From an uncultured Collinsella sp. (GTDB lineage: Bacteria; Actinomycetota; Coriobacteriia; Coriobacteriales; Coriobacteriaceae), in NCBI GenBank assembly GCA_902475865.1, contig CABSBK010000014.1, forward strand, positions 1 to 10,689: a stretch of 10,689 bases of DNA, read 5' to 3'. The position numbers and the translations under genes are program-made. Below, piece by piece: positions 1 to 8,791 of this stretch (its first letter is position 1; each line of letters starts with the position of its first letter). The notes under the pieces were generated by a model. The model was not told the origin of the DNA. It was given only the letters and a program-made list of their open reading frames with translations, and ran no database searches.

Positions 1-1061
1 GCGCCAAACGAAAAGCTCGCATGGCTCAAGCTCAGCGCGGGAACCGGAACAGCGCCACCCGCCAGTGTGCTCGGCTCGGGCAGCTCAACCGGCTGGTTGC
101 CCTCGTCGGTAATGCTCGGCACGCAATTGAGCACCTCGTTGAGACGCGACGCACTGGCGCTCGCCTTGGTAAAGACCACGACCAGGTTGGCGACATACAC
201 GATGGAGGTCAGGGTCTGCGTCATGTAGTTGACGAACGCCATGACCTGGCCCTGCGTGAGCTCGCCCACGTTGACTTGGATGCCGCCCACCCACAGGATG
301 GCGCACACGCCCAGGTTCATCACCAAAAACGTGACGGGGTTGAGGATCGACGAGAGCTTGCCCACCGCGATTGCGACACGCGCCTGGTCATCGGCCGCCT
401 GGGCAAAACGCTCACGTTCGTGACCCTCGCGCACAAACGCCCGGACCACGCGGGCGCCCGAAAGCCCCTCGCGGCAAATGAGCGCGATGCGGTCGAGCTT
501 TGCCTGCAGCTGCTTGTAGTACGGGATGCAGCGCGCCATGACAAACCAAAACACCAGGCCGATGGCGGGCGTGCAAATCAAAAAGATGATGCCGAGCTTA
601 AGGTCGATGGCAAGGGCCGCGACCATGGAACCCACCGCCAAGAAGGGCCAGCGGATGAGCATGCGCACGCCCAGCGCCACAGCAAGCTGCACCTGGTTGA
701 CGTCGTTGGTAATGCGCGTGATGAGCGACGGCGTGCCAAAGCGGTCAAGTTCGGCATAGCTCAGCTTGTTGATGTGCTGGTAGAGTGCGCCGCGAATGTC
801 AGTACCCATGCCCTGCGAGGTGAGCGCCGCCATCTTTTGGCAGACGAGCGTAAACGAGATGCCGATCACGGCCATGGCGGCGAGCACCATGCCGTAGTGG
901 ACGACGGCACTCATGTCGTGCGCACCGATACCTTTATCAATCATCTGGGCAATCACCAGCGGCGTCAGCAGGTCAAAGATCACTTCGATCAGCTTGCACG
1001 CAGGACCAATCACCATATACCGGTGAAACTTACCACCAAAACGCCTGAGCAGCTCAATCAT
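1..1061 (-). CDS. ABC exporter half-transporter (membrane domain plus start of ATPase), 3' end cut by window edge
   Basis: This frame is open from an ATG at 1061 to the left edge, giving 353 codons without a stop, so the gene continues outside. Seen: six hydrophobic stretches at roughly residues 15-40, 55-75, 130-153, 155-178, 240-262 and 275-300. Two stretches are typical of the type IV exporter fold: DRFGTPSLITRITNDVNQVQ before TM3, and EGLSGARVVRAFVREGHE in the long cytoplasmic helix. ATPase-domain sequence begins near residue 340 (LSHASFSFG); Walker A, signature and Walker B lie off-window. The N-terminus (LLRRFGG... IDKGIGAHD) resembles Firmicutes/Actinobacteria proteins that pair with a second half-transporter, so the partner gene is probably next on the left. 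Such exporters move drugs, lipids or peptides outward; the substrate cannot be told here. AGGGAG 9 nt upstream (1071-1076) supports the start. It is separated from the upstream LCP gene by terminators, so it is likely its own transcription unit. Confidence 0.9.
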   Translation of the reverse strand, partial: MIELLRRFGGKFHRYMVIGPACKLIEVIFDLLTPLVIAQMIDKGIGAHDMSAVVHYGMVLAAMAVIGISFTLVCQKMAALTSQGMGTDIRGALYQHINKLSYAELDRFGTPSLITRITNDVNQVQLAVALGVRMLIRWPFLAVGSMVAALAIDLKLGIIFLICTPAIGLVFWFVMARCIPYYKQLQAKLDRIALICREGLSGARVVRAFVREGHERERFAQAADDQARVAIAVGKLSSILNPVTFLVMNLGVCAILWVGGIQVNVGELTQGQVMAFVNYMTQTLTSIVYVANLVVVFTKASASASRLNEVLNCVPSITDEGNQPVELPEPSTLAGGAVPVPALSLSHASFSFG

Positions 1062-1105
1062 AAAAAGGCGCTCCCTATCATCATCTCTCTTCAATCTGAT
1101 TCATG

Positions 1106-1134
1106 ATAGTACGGAGAACCCTAGAGATGCGTAA
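1106..1134 (-). promoter_or_regulatory. Weak candidate promoter for the ABC exporter gene
   Basis: On the minus strand a TACTAT -10-like hexamer (1106-1111, four of six consensus bases) lies 17 nt downstream of TTACGC (1129-1134, only the leading TT matches a -35 box). The implied start of transcription is about 35-40 nt ahead of the ATG. The position suits a gene that follows strong terminators and so needs its own promoter, but the -35 match is poor and this could be chance. Confidence 0.2.
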
Positions 1135-1167
1135 GCAACTCGTTACAGAAGAATCTTGGATAGCGGT

Positions 1168-1189
1168 AAAAACCGCCTATGTTTAGGCG
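1168..1189 (-). terminator. Small hairpin with T run upstream of the ABC exporter gene
   Basis: On the minus strand CGCCTA pairs with TAGGCG around a 4-nt loop (1174-1189). One G and five T (1168-1172) follow. The stem is only 6 bp, so it is a weak terminator by itself. It lies 41 nt downstream of the strong hairpin at 1229-1270 and could be a backup stop for the murA-LCP transcript. It could act as an attenuator only if transcription of the exporter gene starts upstream of it. Confidence 0.4.
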
Positions 1190-1228
1190 CGGTCAGCGAG
1201 CGCCATCCAGAGCGCACAAGTTGGCATG

Positions 1229-1270
1229 AAAAAGGCAAGGCATAGACCTTCTGGTCATGCCTTGCCTTTT
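1229..1270 (-). terminator. Strong intrinsic terminator after the LCP gene, bidirectional in form
   Basis: GGCAAGGCAT (1234-1243) pairs with ATGCCTTGCC (1257-1266), the stem continuing as GACC/GGTC after one bulged A, with loop TTCT (1249-1252). A run of five A flanks the left side and four T the right, so the hairpin ends in a T run on either strand. It lies about 70 nt past the LCP stop and is the natural end of the murA-LCP transcript. Confidence 0.88.
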
Positions 1271-1312
1271 GAATGACAAATTGTCGCTCTGGGCGGCGCG
1301 CAGCGTCGAGCC

Positions 1313-1340
1313 GTTACGCGGGCTGGTAAGCCCGCGTAAC
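1313..1340 (-). repeat. Perfect 12-bp inverted repeat directly after the LCP stop codon
   Basis: GTTACGCGGGCT (1313-1324) and AGCCCGCGTAAC (1329-1340) are exact reverse complements around GGTA. The hairpin begins one nucleotide after the TAG stop of the LCP gene. No T run follows on the minus strand, so it is not a standard intrinsic terminator. A stem this stable at an mRNA 3' end more likely blocks exonucleases, with termination occurring at 1229-1270. The structure is certain; the role is inferred. Confidence 0.75.
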
Positions 1341-1341
1341 T

Positions 1342-2568
1342 CTAGTAGTTGGCTTCGTAGCCGTTGCCGTCACCGGTGGGCTCTTCGTAGTAATCGGAGC
1401 CGTCGCTCGAATCGTCGGAATCGTCCGAGCCACCCGACGAGGTCGCGGTGCCGTATGCGTAGTCCTCGGACGTATTGTTGTTGAGGTCACCAATCGTGGA
1501 GCTGGAGCCGTCTGAAAGGCCCATGGTGTTGGGACCCTTGGGATCCTCACCGGCGTCGACGCGGGCCATCATTTCCTTAAGCTCGTCTTCGTAAACAAAG
1601 ACATAGCTCACGCCGTCGATCATAGTGCTGTCGTCGGCGTACGAGGGCAGGTTGGCCGAGTAGATGCCCTCGACATCCATGCCGCGCATGGCATTGACCG
1701 TGGACACGATATCCTGAACGCTCATATCGGTTACGAGCATATCGGACAGCGAATTAACCAGGCCAAAGATCTTCGTGGCATCGAAGTTATTGAGAATCTG
1801 GTTGGCAAGGGCGCCAAGCACCTGACGCTGATGGCGCATGCGCGTGTAATCGCCGTCGGCATAGGTGTAGCGGCAGCGGGCATAGGTAAGGGCAGTAGCG
1901 CCGTCCATATGCTGCTGACCAGCGGTAATCTTAATATCCAGGTGCTCGGGATCGTCGACGTCGTCGGTCGCGTTGATGTCGATACCGCCAACCGAATCAA
2001 TAAGCGACTGCATGCCGTCAAAGCTGACCTCGGCATAGTGAGAAATCTGCACGCCGCACAGCTCGTTGACCGCCTGGACCATGGCCTCGGCGCCGCCAAC
2101 GGTGTGGCAGGCGTTGATCTTCATGGTCTCGCCCTTGTACACGACCTTGGTGTCGCGCGGAACGGAAATGAGCGTCGCCTGCTTTTGCGTGGGGTCGATG
2201 CGTGCCAGGATAATCGAGTCGGCACGATACGTATCCTCGCCCGGACGACCGTCGGTACCAAGAAGCAACACGTAGAACGGATCTTTTGCCTCATTGGTAT
2301 CGACCAGAATCTGGCGCAGGTTGTTGGTAATGACATTGGAGTCGCCAAGCTTGCCCATGATAGTGGCAAACCACAGACCCGCAGCAGTCGTAGCGCTCAG
2401 CAGCACGCCGAGTACGGCGATGAGAGCTACGCGGCGAACCGTGCGGCCGCGACGGCGCTGACGGGCGCGCTCGGAATAGCGTGCGACATTGTCGCGGCTG
2501 TAGATCTTGGCCTGCGCACCAGTCGAGGGTCTTCGGGTGTTATCCGCTAGGGGTTTCTTGTTAAACAT
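1342..2568 (-). CDS. LytR-CpsA-Psr (LCP) family cell-wall glycopolymer ligase
   Basis: A 408-residue membrane-anchored protein. Residues 1-46 are cytoplasmic and very basic (RARQRRRGRTVRR). Residues about 47-70 form one membrane helix. The extracytoplasmic LCP domain spans about 97-255, with family marks LLLGTDGR (102-109), ADSIILARID (116-125), LISVPRDT (133-140), KINACHTVGG (150-159) and YTRMRHQRQ (241-249). The arginines and aspartates in these motifs bind the polyprenyl pyrophosphate and Mg in known LCP enzymes. Residues about 352-408 are a Ser/Asp/Gly/Tyr-rich acidic tail that looks disordered. Cys154 and Cys171 could form a disulfide; Cys232 is also present. LCP proteins transfer teichoic-acid-like or capsular polymers from lipid carriers to peptidoglycan. 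The exact polymer is unknown, so no gene symbol is given. It sits 12 nt after murA and is probably co-transcribed. ATG 2568 is chosen over an in-frame TTG at 2574 because of the ribosome-binding-site spacing. Confidence 0.93.
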   Translation of the reverse strand: MFNKKPLADNTRRPSTGAQAKIYSRDNVARYSERARQRRRGRTVRRVALIAVLGVLLSATTAAGLWFATIMGKLGDSNVITNNLRQILVDTNEAKDPFYVLLLGTDGRPGEDTYRADSIILARIDPTQKQATLISVPRDTKVVYKGETMKINACHTVGGAEAMVQAVNELCGVQISHYAEVSFDGMQSLIDSVGGIDINATDDVDDPEHLDIKITAGQQHMDGATALTYARCRYTYADGDYTRMRHQRQVLGALANQILNNFDATKIFGLVNSLSDMLVTDMSVQDIVSTVNAMRGMDVEGIYSANLPSYADDSTMIDGVSYVFVYEDELKEMMARVDAGEDPKGPNTMGLSDGSSSTIGDLNNNTSEDYAYGTATSSGGSDDSDDSSDGSDYYEEPTGDGNGYEANY

Positions 2569-2574
2569 AGGCAA

Positions 2575-2579
2575 CCTGC
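2575..2579 (-). promoter_or_regulatory. Ribosome-binding site deciding the LCP start
   Basis: Minus-strand GCAGG lies 6 nt ahead of the ATG at 2568. It directly abuts the alternative TTG at 2574, which would leave no spacer. The ATG is therefore the better start, making the protein two residues shorter than the longest open frame. The site falls within the 12-nt gap after the murA TAA. Confidence 0.55.
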
Positions 2580-2580
2580 A

Positions 2581-3864
2581 TTAGTAGATGACGGGATCGG
2601 GAACGGTGGCATGTTCGACATGCGCGCCAAGCGCCTGCAGCTTTTCGACAAACTGCTCGTAGCCACGTTTGATGTGATGGATGGCCGAGACCTCGGTAAC
2701 GCCATCGGCGATAAGACCGGCAACCACAAGCGCCGCGCCGCCACGCAGGTCGGGTGAGGTGACCTGTGCGCCCGAGAAGCCCTTGACGCCGTGAATCATG
2801 GCGTGATGGCTCTCGATACGAATATCGGCACCCATACGCACGAGCTCGGAGGCGAACATGAAGCGGTTCTCGAAGATGTTCTCGGTAATTACGGAGCTTC
2901 CGTCGGCAAGGGCCGAAAGCACCATGATCTGCGCCTGCATGTCGGTCGGGAAACCCGGGAACGGAAGCGTCTGGATATCGACCGGCCTGATGCGCTCGAC
3001 GCGATTGACGTGGACGCCGTTCTCGATACGCTCGCACTCGATGCCCATAAGTTCCATCTTTTTGAGCACCATTCCCAGGTGGATGGGGCAGAAGCCCGTA
3101 ACATCGACGCCGCGCTCATCGGCCATGAGGGTGCCGGCGACGATAAAGGTGCCGGCCTCGATGCGGTCACCCACCACGCAATGGGTAACGGGATGCAGCT
3201 CCTCCACGCCCTCGATGGTCACGACGGGCGTGCCTGCGCCGACGATCTTGGCACCCATCTCGTTGAGCATGTTGGCAAGGTCGACGATCTCGGGCTCGCG
3301 GGCAGCGTTGTCGATAACCGTGGTGCCCTGTGCGCGCACGGCAGCCATGATGAGGTTCTCGGTGGCGCCCACGCTCGCGAATTCGAGCGTGACGGTGGTG
3401 CCGTGCAGACCCTGGGGAGCACTGGCGTTGATGTAGCCGTGGGCGGTGTCGAACTCGACGCCCAGAGCCTCGAGACCCAAGATATGCATATCGATCTTGC
3501 GAGCACCCAGGTTGCAGCCGCCCGGCATGGCGATCTTGGCGCGATGGAAACGACCCAGCAGGGGACCCATCACAGCCGTGGAGGCGCGCATCTTGGCGAC
3601 AAGCTCGTAGGGCGCCTCCCAAGAATCGACCTGGGAGGTATCGATCTCGAGCGTGTGCTCGTCGAGAACATCGATCGTAGCGCCCATGCCCTTGAGCACC
3701 TTGCCCATCACGTGGACATCGGAAATATCGGGCACGTTCCGCAGCGTCGTCTTGCCCGGCGCCAGAAGCGTTGCCGCCATAAGTTTGAGCGCGGAGTTCT
3801 TAGCACCCGAAACAGGCACGGAACCTCCGATGGCGTGGCCACCCTCAACGCGGATAATATCCAA
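2581..3864 (-). CDS. murA: UDP-N-acetylglucosamine 1-carboxyvinyltransferase (MurA)
   Basis: MurA is cytoplasmic and transfers enolpyruvate from PEP to UDP-GlcNAc, the first committed step of peptidoglycan synthesis and the target of fosfomycin. The 427-residue length is normal for the family. Seen: substrate-binding Lys22 in SGAKNSALKL, Arg93 in KMRASTAVMG, the catalytic loop PGGCNLGARKIDMH with Cys117 (the residue fosfomycin alkylates; a Cys here predicts an intrinsically sensitive enzyme), general-base Asp308 in FPTDMQAQ, Arg374 in DLRGGAALV and Arg400 in HHIKRGYE. The start is TTG at 3864. The protein then begins MDIIRVEGG, matching the usual MurA N-terminus, and GAAAGGG lies 6 nt upstream; the nearest upstream ATG (3886) is out of frame. 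Its neighbours are atpC upstream, across a terminator-like hairpin, and an LCP gene 12 nt downstream. murA close behind an atp operon is also known in Bacillus. Confidence 0.97.
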   Translation of the reverse strand: MDIIRVEGGHAIGGSVPVSGAKNSALKLMAATLLAPGKTTLRNVPDISDVHVMGKVLKGMGATIDVLDEHTLEIDTSQVDSWEAPYELVAKMRASTAVMGPLLGRFHRAKIAMPGGCNLGARKIDMHILGLEALGVEFDTAHGYINASAPQGLHGTTVTLEFASVGATENLIMAAVRAQGTTVIDNAAREPEIVDLANMLNEMGAKIVGAGTPVVTIEGVEELHPVTHCVVGDRIEAGTFIVAGTLMADERGVDVTGFCPIHLGMVLKKMELMGIECERIENGVHVNRVERIRPVDIQTLPFPGFPTDMQAQIMVLSALADGSSVITENIFENRFMFASELVRMGADIRIESHHAMIHGVKGFSGAQVTSPDLRGGAALVVAGLIADGVTEVSAIHHIKRGYEQFVEKLQALGAHVEHATVPDPVIY

Positions 3865-3870
3865 GGTCTA

Positions 3871-3877
3871 CCCTTTC
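3871..3877 (-). promoter_or_regulatory. murA ribosome-binding site, supporting a TTG start
   Basis: Minus-strand GAAAGGG ends 6 nt before the TTG at 3864. It begins immediately after the T run of the hairpin at 3878-3916, so terminator and ribosome-binding site are contiguous with nothing between them. Confidence 0.75.
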
Positions 3878-3916
3878 AAAAAGCATGCCCGGGGTGGCTG
3901 GGCCATCCCGGGCATG
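3878..3916 (-). terminator. Intrinsic terminator between atpC and murA
   Basis: CATGCCCGGG (3884-3893) and CCCGGGCATG (3907-3916) are exact reverse complements. The stem extends inward with GGC/GCC pairs around one mismatch. On the minus strand a C and five T follow (3878-3882). It lies about 36 nt past the atpC TAG and should end most ATP synthase transcripts. Since it touches the murA ribosome-binding site, it may also act as an attenuator for murA. Confidence 0.85.
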
Positions 3917-3952
3917 ATGTGTTCGCAAATGGTCGAACGCTAAAGCGTTTGA

Positions 3953-4345
3953 CTATTGGGCAAGCTTGAGCTTACACCATGCGATTTCATTATAGAGGTA
4001 GGCGCGGCGTGCATCATCCTCCGACAAATTACCCAGCTTCTCTTCAAAACCTTGAATATCAGCTTTAACCTTGTCGGCGTCGACGGTCGCCAAATCGCAA
4101 GCGCGCTCGGCGAGAACGGTCACGACATCGTCCGCGACCTGGGCGTAGCCGCCGACCACGGCAAACGTGTGGTCGACAGTGCCCATGGCCTTATCGGAAA
4201 CGCGAACGTAACCGCGGTCGATCGTGCAGATTTCGCTGGAGTGAGCAGGCAGAACGCCAAACTCGCCATCCGTAGACGGAATCGACACAAACGCAGCGTC
4301 ACCCTCATAGGCGAGGCTCACGGGGCACACGATGCGGATACGCAT
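3953..4345 (-). CDS. atpC: F-type ATP synthase epsilon subunit
   Basis: Epsilon is part of the central stalk, links gamma to the c ring and can inhibit ATP hydrolysis through its C-terminal helices. The 130-residue protein has an N-terminal beta-sandwich (about 1-85) with the family stretch STDGEFGVLPAHSSEICTI at about 24-42, then a two-helix C-terminal domain (about 86-130, DADKVKADIQGFEEKLGNL then SEDDARRAYLYNEIAWCKLK). Both domains are present, so the inhibitory module is not missing, unlike in some short epsilon forms. The ATG at 4345 comes 3 nt after the atpD TAG, with GAGGAG 9 nt upstream inside the end of atpD, so its translation is likely coupled to atpD. It is the last gene of the synthase operon, with a terminator just downstream. 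Confidence 0.96.
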   Translation of the reverse strand: MRIRIVCPVSLAYEGDAAFVSIPSTDGEFGVLPAHSSEICTIDRGYVRVSDKAMGTVDHTFAVVGGYAQVADDVVTVLAERACDLATVDADKVKADIQGFEEKLGNLSEDDARRAYLYNEIAWCKLKLAQ

Positions 4346-4348
4346 AAC

Positions 4349-6711
<2,363 letters not shown>

Positions 6712-6716
6712 GGGGC

Positions 6717-8315
6717 TTAGTTCTCCTCTGATCCAGAAACATCCGAATGGTGCTTGGCCATGAACTGCTGCTTGAAGTCGCCGATGACACGAAGGAGCTC
6801 GGCCTTGGTATCGTCGTCGATCTTCTTGGCGCGAACCTTATCGAGCAGCGAGCCAAAGCCGTTGTCCAGGTACTCGATAAGCTCAGCGCGGAAAGGCAGC
6901 ACGTCGGCAATCTCGAGATCGTCGAGGAAGCCCTCGTTGCCTGCAAACAGAACTGCAATCTGCTCGCCAACCTCAAACGGCTTGTAGCGCGGCTGCTTAA
7001 GGAGCTCAGTCATGCGAGCGCCGTGGGTAAGCTGCTTTTGCGTGGCCTCGTCGAGGTCGGAGCCGAACTGCGTAAAGCCGGCGAGCTCCTGGTACGAAGC
7101 GAGGTCAAGACGGAGGTTGCCGGCGACCTGCTTCATAGCCTTGGTCTGTGCGTCACCACCGACGCGGGACACGGAGATGCCCACGTCGACTGCCGGGCGC
7201 TGGCCCTGGAAGAAGAGCTCGGACTGCAGGTAGATCTGACCATCGGTAATGGAAATGACGTTGGTCGGAATGTAGGCCGAGACGTCGCCGTCCTGGGTCT
7301 CGATGATCGGCAGAGCCGTCATGGAGCCGTAACCGTTCTTCTTGGACATCTTGACGGCACGCTCGAGCAGACGAGAGTGCAGGTAGAAGATGTCGCCAGG
7401 ATAGGCCTCGCGTCCGGGCGGACGATGCAGCGTCAGCGACATCTGACGGTAGGCCACAGCCTGCTTGGACAGGTCGTCGTAGATGACGAGCACGTGGCCG
7501 CCGGGGTTGGTCTCGCTGGCGGGCTTGCCGTCCTCGCCGTTGTACATGAAGAACTCGCCGATAGCGGCACCGGCCATAGGCGCGATGTACTGCATAGGGG
7601 CGGAATCGGCAGCGGTTGCCGAAACGATGATGGTGTATTCGAGCGCACCGTGCTGAGCGAGGGTCTCGCGGATGTTGGCAACCGTGGAGGCCTTCTGGCC
7701 GATGGCGACATAGATGCAGACCATGCCCTTGCCACGCTGGTTGAGGATGGCGTCGATGGCGATAGCGGTCTTGCCGGTCTTACGGTCGCCGATGATAAGC
7801 TCACGCTGGCCGCGACCGATAGGCACCATGGAGTCGATAGCCAACAGGCCAGTCTGAACCGGCTCGCACACCGGGGTACGGTCGATGACACCGGGGGCCT
7901 TGAACTCGATGGGGCGACGATGCGTGGCGACAATGTCACCCAAACCGTCGATGGGCTGGCCGAGCGGATTGACGACGCGGCCGAGCATGGCACGGCTCAC
8001 GGGGATATCCATAATGCGGCCAGTGGTGCGGCACTCGTCGCCTTCCTTGATGGAGTCGACGGCACCAAACAGAACGGCGCCGACCTCGTCACGGTCAAGG
8101 TTCTGGGCAAGGCCGAAGACGGTCTCACCGGTATCGGAGCTCTTGAACTCCAGAAGCTCGCCTGCCATGGCGCTCTTGAGGCCAGTGACGCGCGCGATGC
8201 CGTCGCCTACCTCGTCGACCGTTGAAACCTCATGCGTATCGACCGTCGCGGAGAGGCTCGTGAGCTGCTCCTGCAGTTTCTTGGCGATATCCTGGGCATT
8301 GAGGGTTTCGGACAT
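6717..8315 (-). CDS. atpA: F-type ATP synthase alpha subunit
   Basis: Alpha alternates with beta in the F1 head, binds non-catalytic nucleotide and supplies the arginine finger. Length is 532 residues. Seen: P-loop GDRKTGKT (176-183; Lys where many alphas have Gln, as I recall for mycobacteria), Walker B strand VLVIYDD followed by [31 protein letters not shown] (about 298-319), and [11 protein letters not shown] with the finger Arg384. About 12 extra residues (263-274, [12 protein letters not shown]) sit just before Walker B, where the E. coli protein goes directly from GED to ALIIYDD. The C-terminus carries a short polar extension. The ATG at 8315 shares one base with the atpH stop, and GGAGGT lies 8 nt upstream. 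Confidence 0.98.
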   Translation of the reverse strand: MSETLNAQDIAKKLQEQLTSLSATVDTHEVSTVDEVGDGIARVTGLKSAMAGELLEFKSSDTGETVFGLAQNLDRDEVGAVLFGAVDSIKEGDECRTTGRIMDIPVSRAMLGRVVNPLGQPIDGLGDIVATHRRPIEFKAPGVIDRTPVCEPVQTGLLAIDSMVPIGRGQRELIIGDRKTGKTAIAIDAILNQRGKGMVCIYVAIGQKASTVANIRETLAQHGALEYTIIVSATAADSAPMQYIAPMAGAAIGEFFMYNGEDGKPASETNPGGHVLVIYDDLSKQAVAYRQMSLTLHRPPGREAYPGDIFYLHSRLLERAVKMSKKNGYGSMTALPIIETQDGDVSAYIPTNVISITDGQIYLQSELFFQGQRPAVDVGISVSRVGGDAQTKAMKQVAGNLRLDLASYQELAGFTQFGSDLDEATQKQLTHGARMTELLKQPRYKPFEVGEQIAVLFAGNEGFLDDLEIADVLPFRAELIEYLDNGFGSLLDKVRAKKIDDDTKAELLRVIGDFKQQFMAKHHSDVSGSEEN

Positions 8316-8791
8316 TAGGCTTCACCTCCGTACGAATTAGCAGAGTTTGCGAGGGTCTCCTGCGCGATGCGCAGCTGCGTCTTGACGGAAATGTCACGAC
8401 GCTCGCCGCGAGCCTCGAGCACCAGGCCGCCCACGATAGACGGGTCGACCTGCTCGATAAGGAATACCTTGCGGCCGAAGTCCTGCTCGCATTTCTTAGT
8501 GATGGTTTGACGCAGCTCGTCGTCGAGCGGGATCGCCGTGGTGACGGTCACGCCCACTACATCCTCGTCTTCCTCGGCAACATACTTAAAGGCAGCTGCC
8601 ACCTTGGGAAGAAGGTCGAGCTGGTCGCGCTTGGACATGGTGTCGAGCACGGCGATGATCTCGGGGCTGGCGGAAGCCAGGCGCTCGATCATCTCGAGGT
8701 CCTCGAACACATGGTTCTCGGCCTTGGCGGCTTCCAGAAGGGAGCGCGCGTAGGTCTCGAGCACCTTGTCCTGATAGCGGCTAGTCGGCAT
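8315..8791 (-). CDS. atpH: F-type ATP synthase delta subunit, short form
   Basis: Delta sits on top of F1 and ties the head to the b-subunit stalk. The protein is 158 residues against about 175-180 usually. The C-terminal half is standard: [13 protein letters not shown] (about 81-93), [25 protein letters not shown] (about 105-129) and the closing [13 protein letters not shown] helix. The N-terminal helical domain starts normally ([11 protein letters not shown]), but only about 68 residues separate its YA motif from the VTTA strand, versus about 100 in E. coli, so roughly 30 residues are missing from the helical bundle. I see no frameshift or alternative upstream start. The ATG at 8791 lies inside the end of atpF (11-nt overlap), with AGGT about 7 nt ahead. 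Assignment is secure from position and the C-terminal half. Confidence 0.94.
   Translation of the reverse strand: MPTSRYQDKVLETYARSLLEAAKAENHVFEDLEMIERLASASPEIIAVLDTMSKRDQLDLLPKVAAAFKYVAEEDEDVVGVTVTTAIPLDDELRQTITKKCEQDFGRKVFLIEQVDPSIVGGLVLEARGERRDISVKTQLRIAQETLANSANSYGGEA

Larger units (their letters stand above)
1062..1341. other. 280-nt intergenic region rich in inverted repeats
   Basis: This is the only sizeable gene-free stretch in the window. Reading with the genes (right to left), it holds a perfect 12-bp hairpin (1313-1340), a long intrinsic terminator (1229-1270) with outer complementary arms (1207-1219 and 1281-1292), a third small hairpin with a T run (1168-1189), and a weak promoter candidate (1106-1134) ahead of the ABC transporter. 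I see no tRNA and no plausible protein-coding frame with a ribosome-binding site. Confidence 0.7.

Noticed and set aside
21..1106. A 361-codon plus-strand open frame over the left end
   Set aside because: The opposite strand encodes a clear ABC exporter membrane domain over the same bases; the plus-strand product has no recognisable motifs and is a shadow.
1143..1270. A possible plus-strand small RNA ending at the bidirectional terminator
   Set aside because: Only a poor promoter match (TTGGAT, 16 nt, TATGTT) is visible upstream. The terminator is sufficiently explained by the minus-strand LCP gene.
2569..2574. TTG at 2574 as the LCP start
   Set aside because: It would touch its ribosome-binding site with no spacer; the ATG two codons later has a proper 6-nt spacing.
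6747..8225. A 492-codon open frame on the plus strand opposite atpA, and similar long plus-strand frames at 2791-3969, 3956-4831, 5932-6720 and 1831-2550
   Set aside because: They lie exactly antisense to well-identified genes, show no recognisable domains, are unusually rich in His, Asp, Gly, Val and Arg, and lack convincing ribosome-binding sites. They follow from the third-position GC bias of the real genes.
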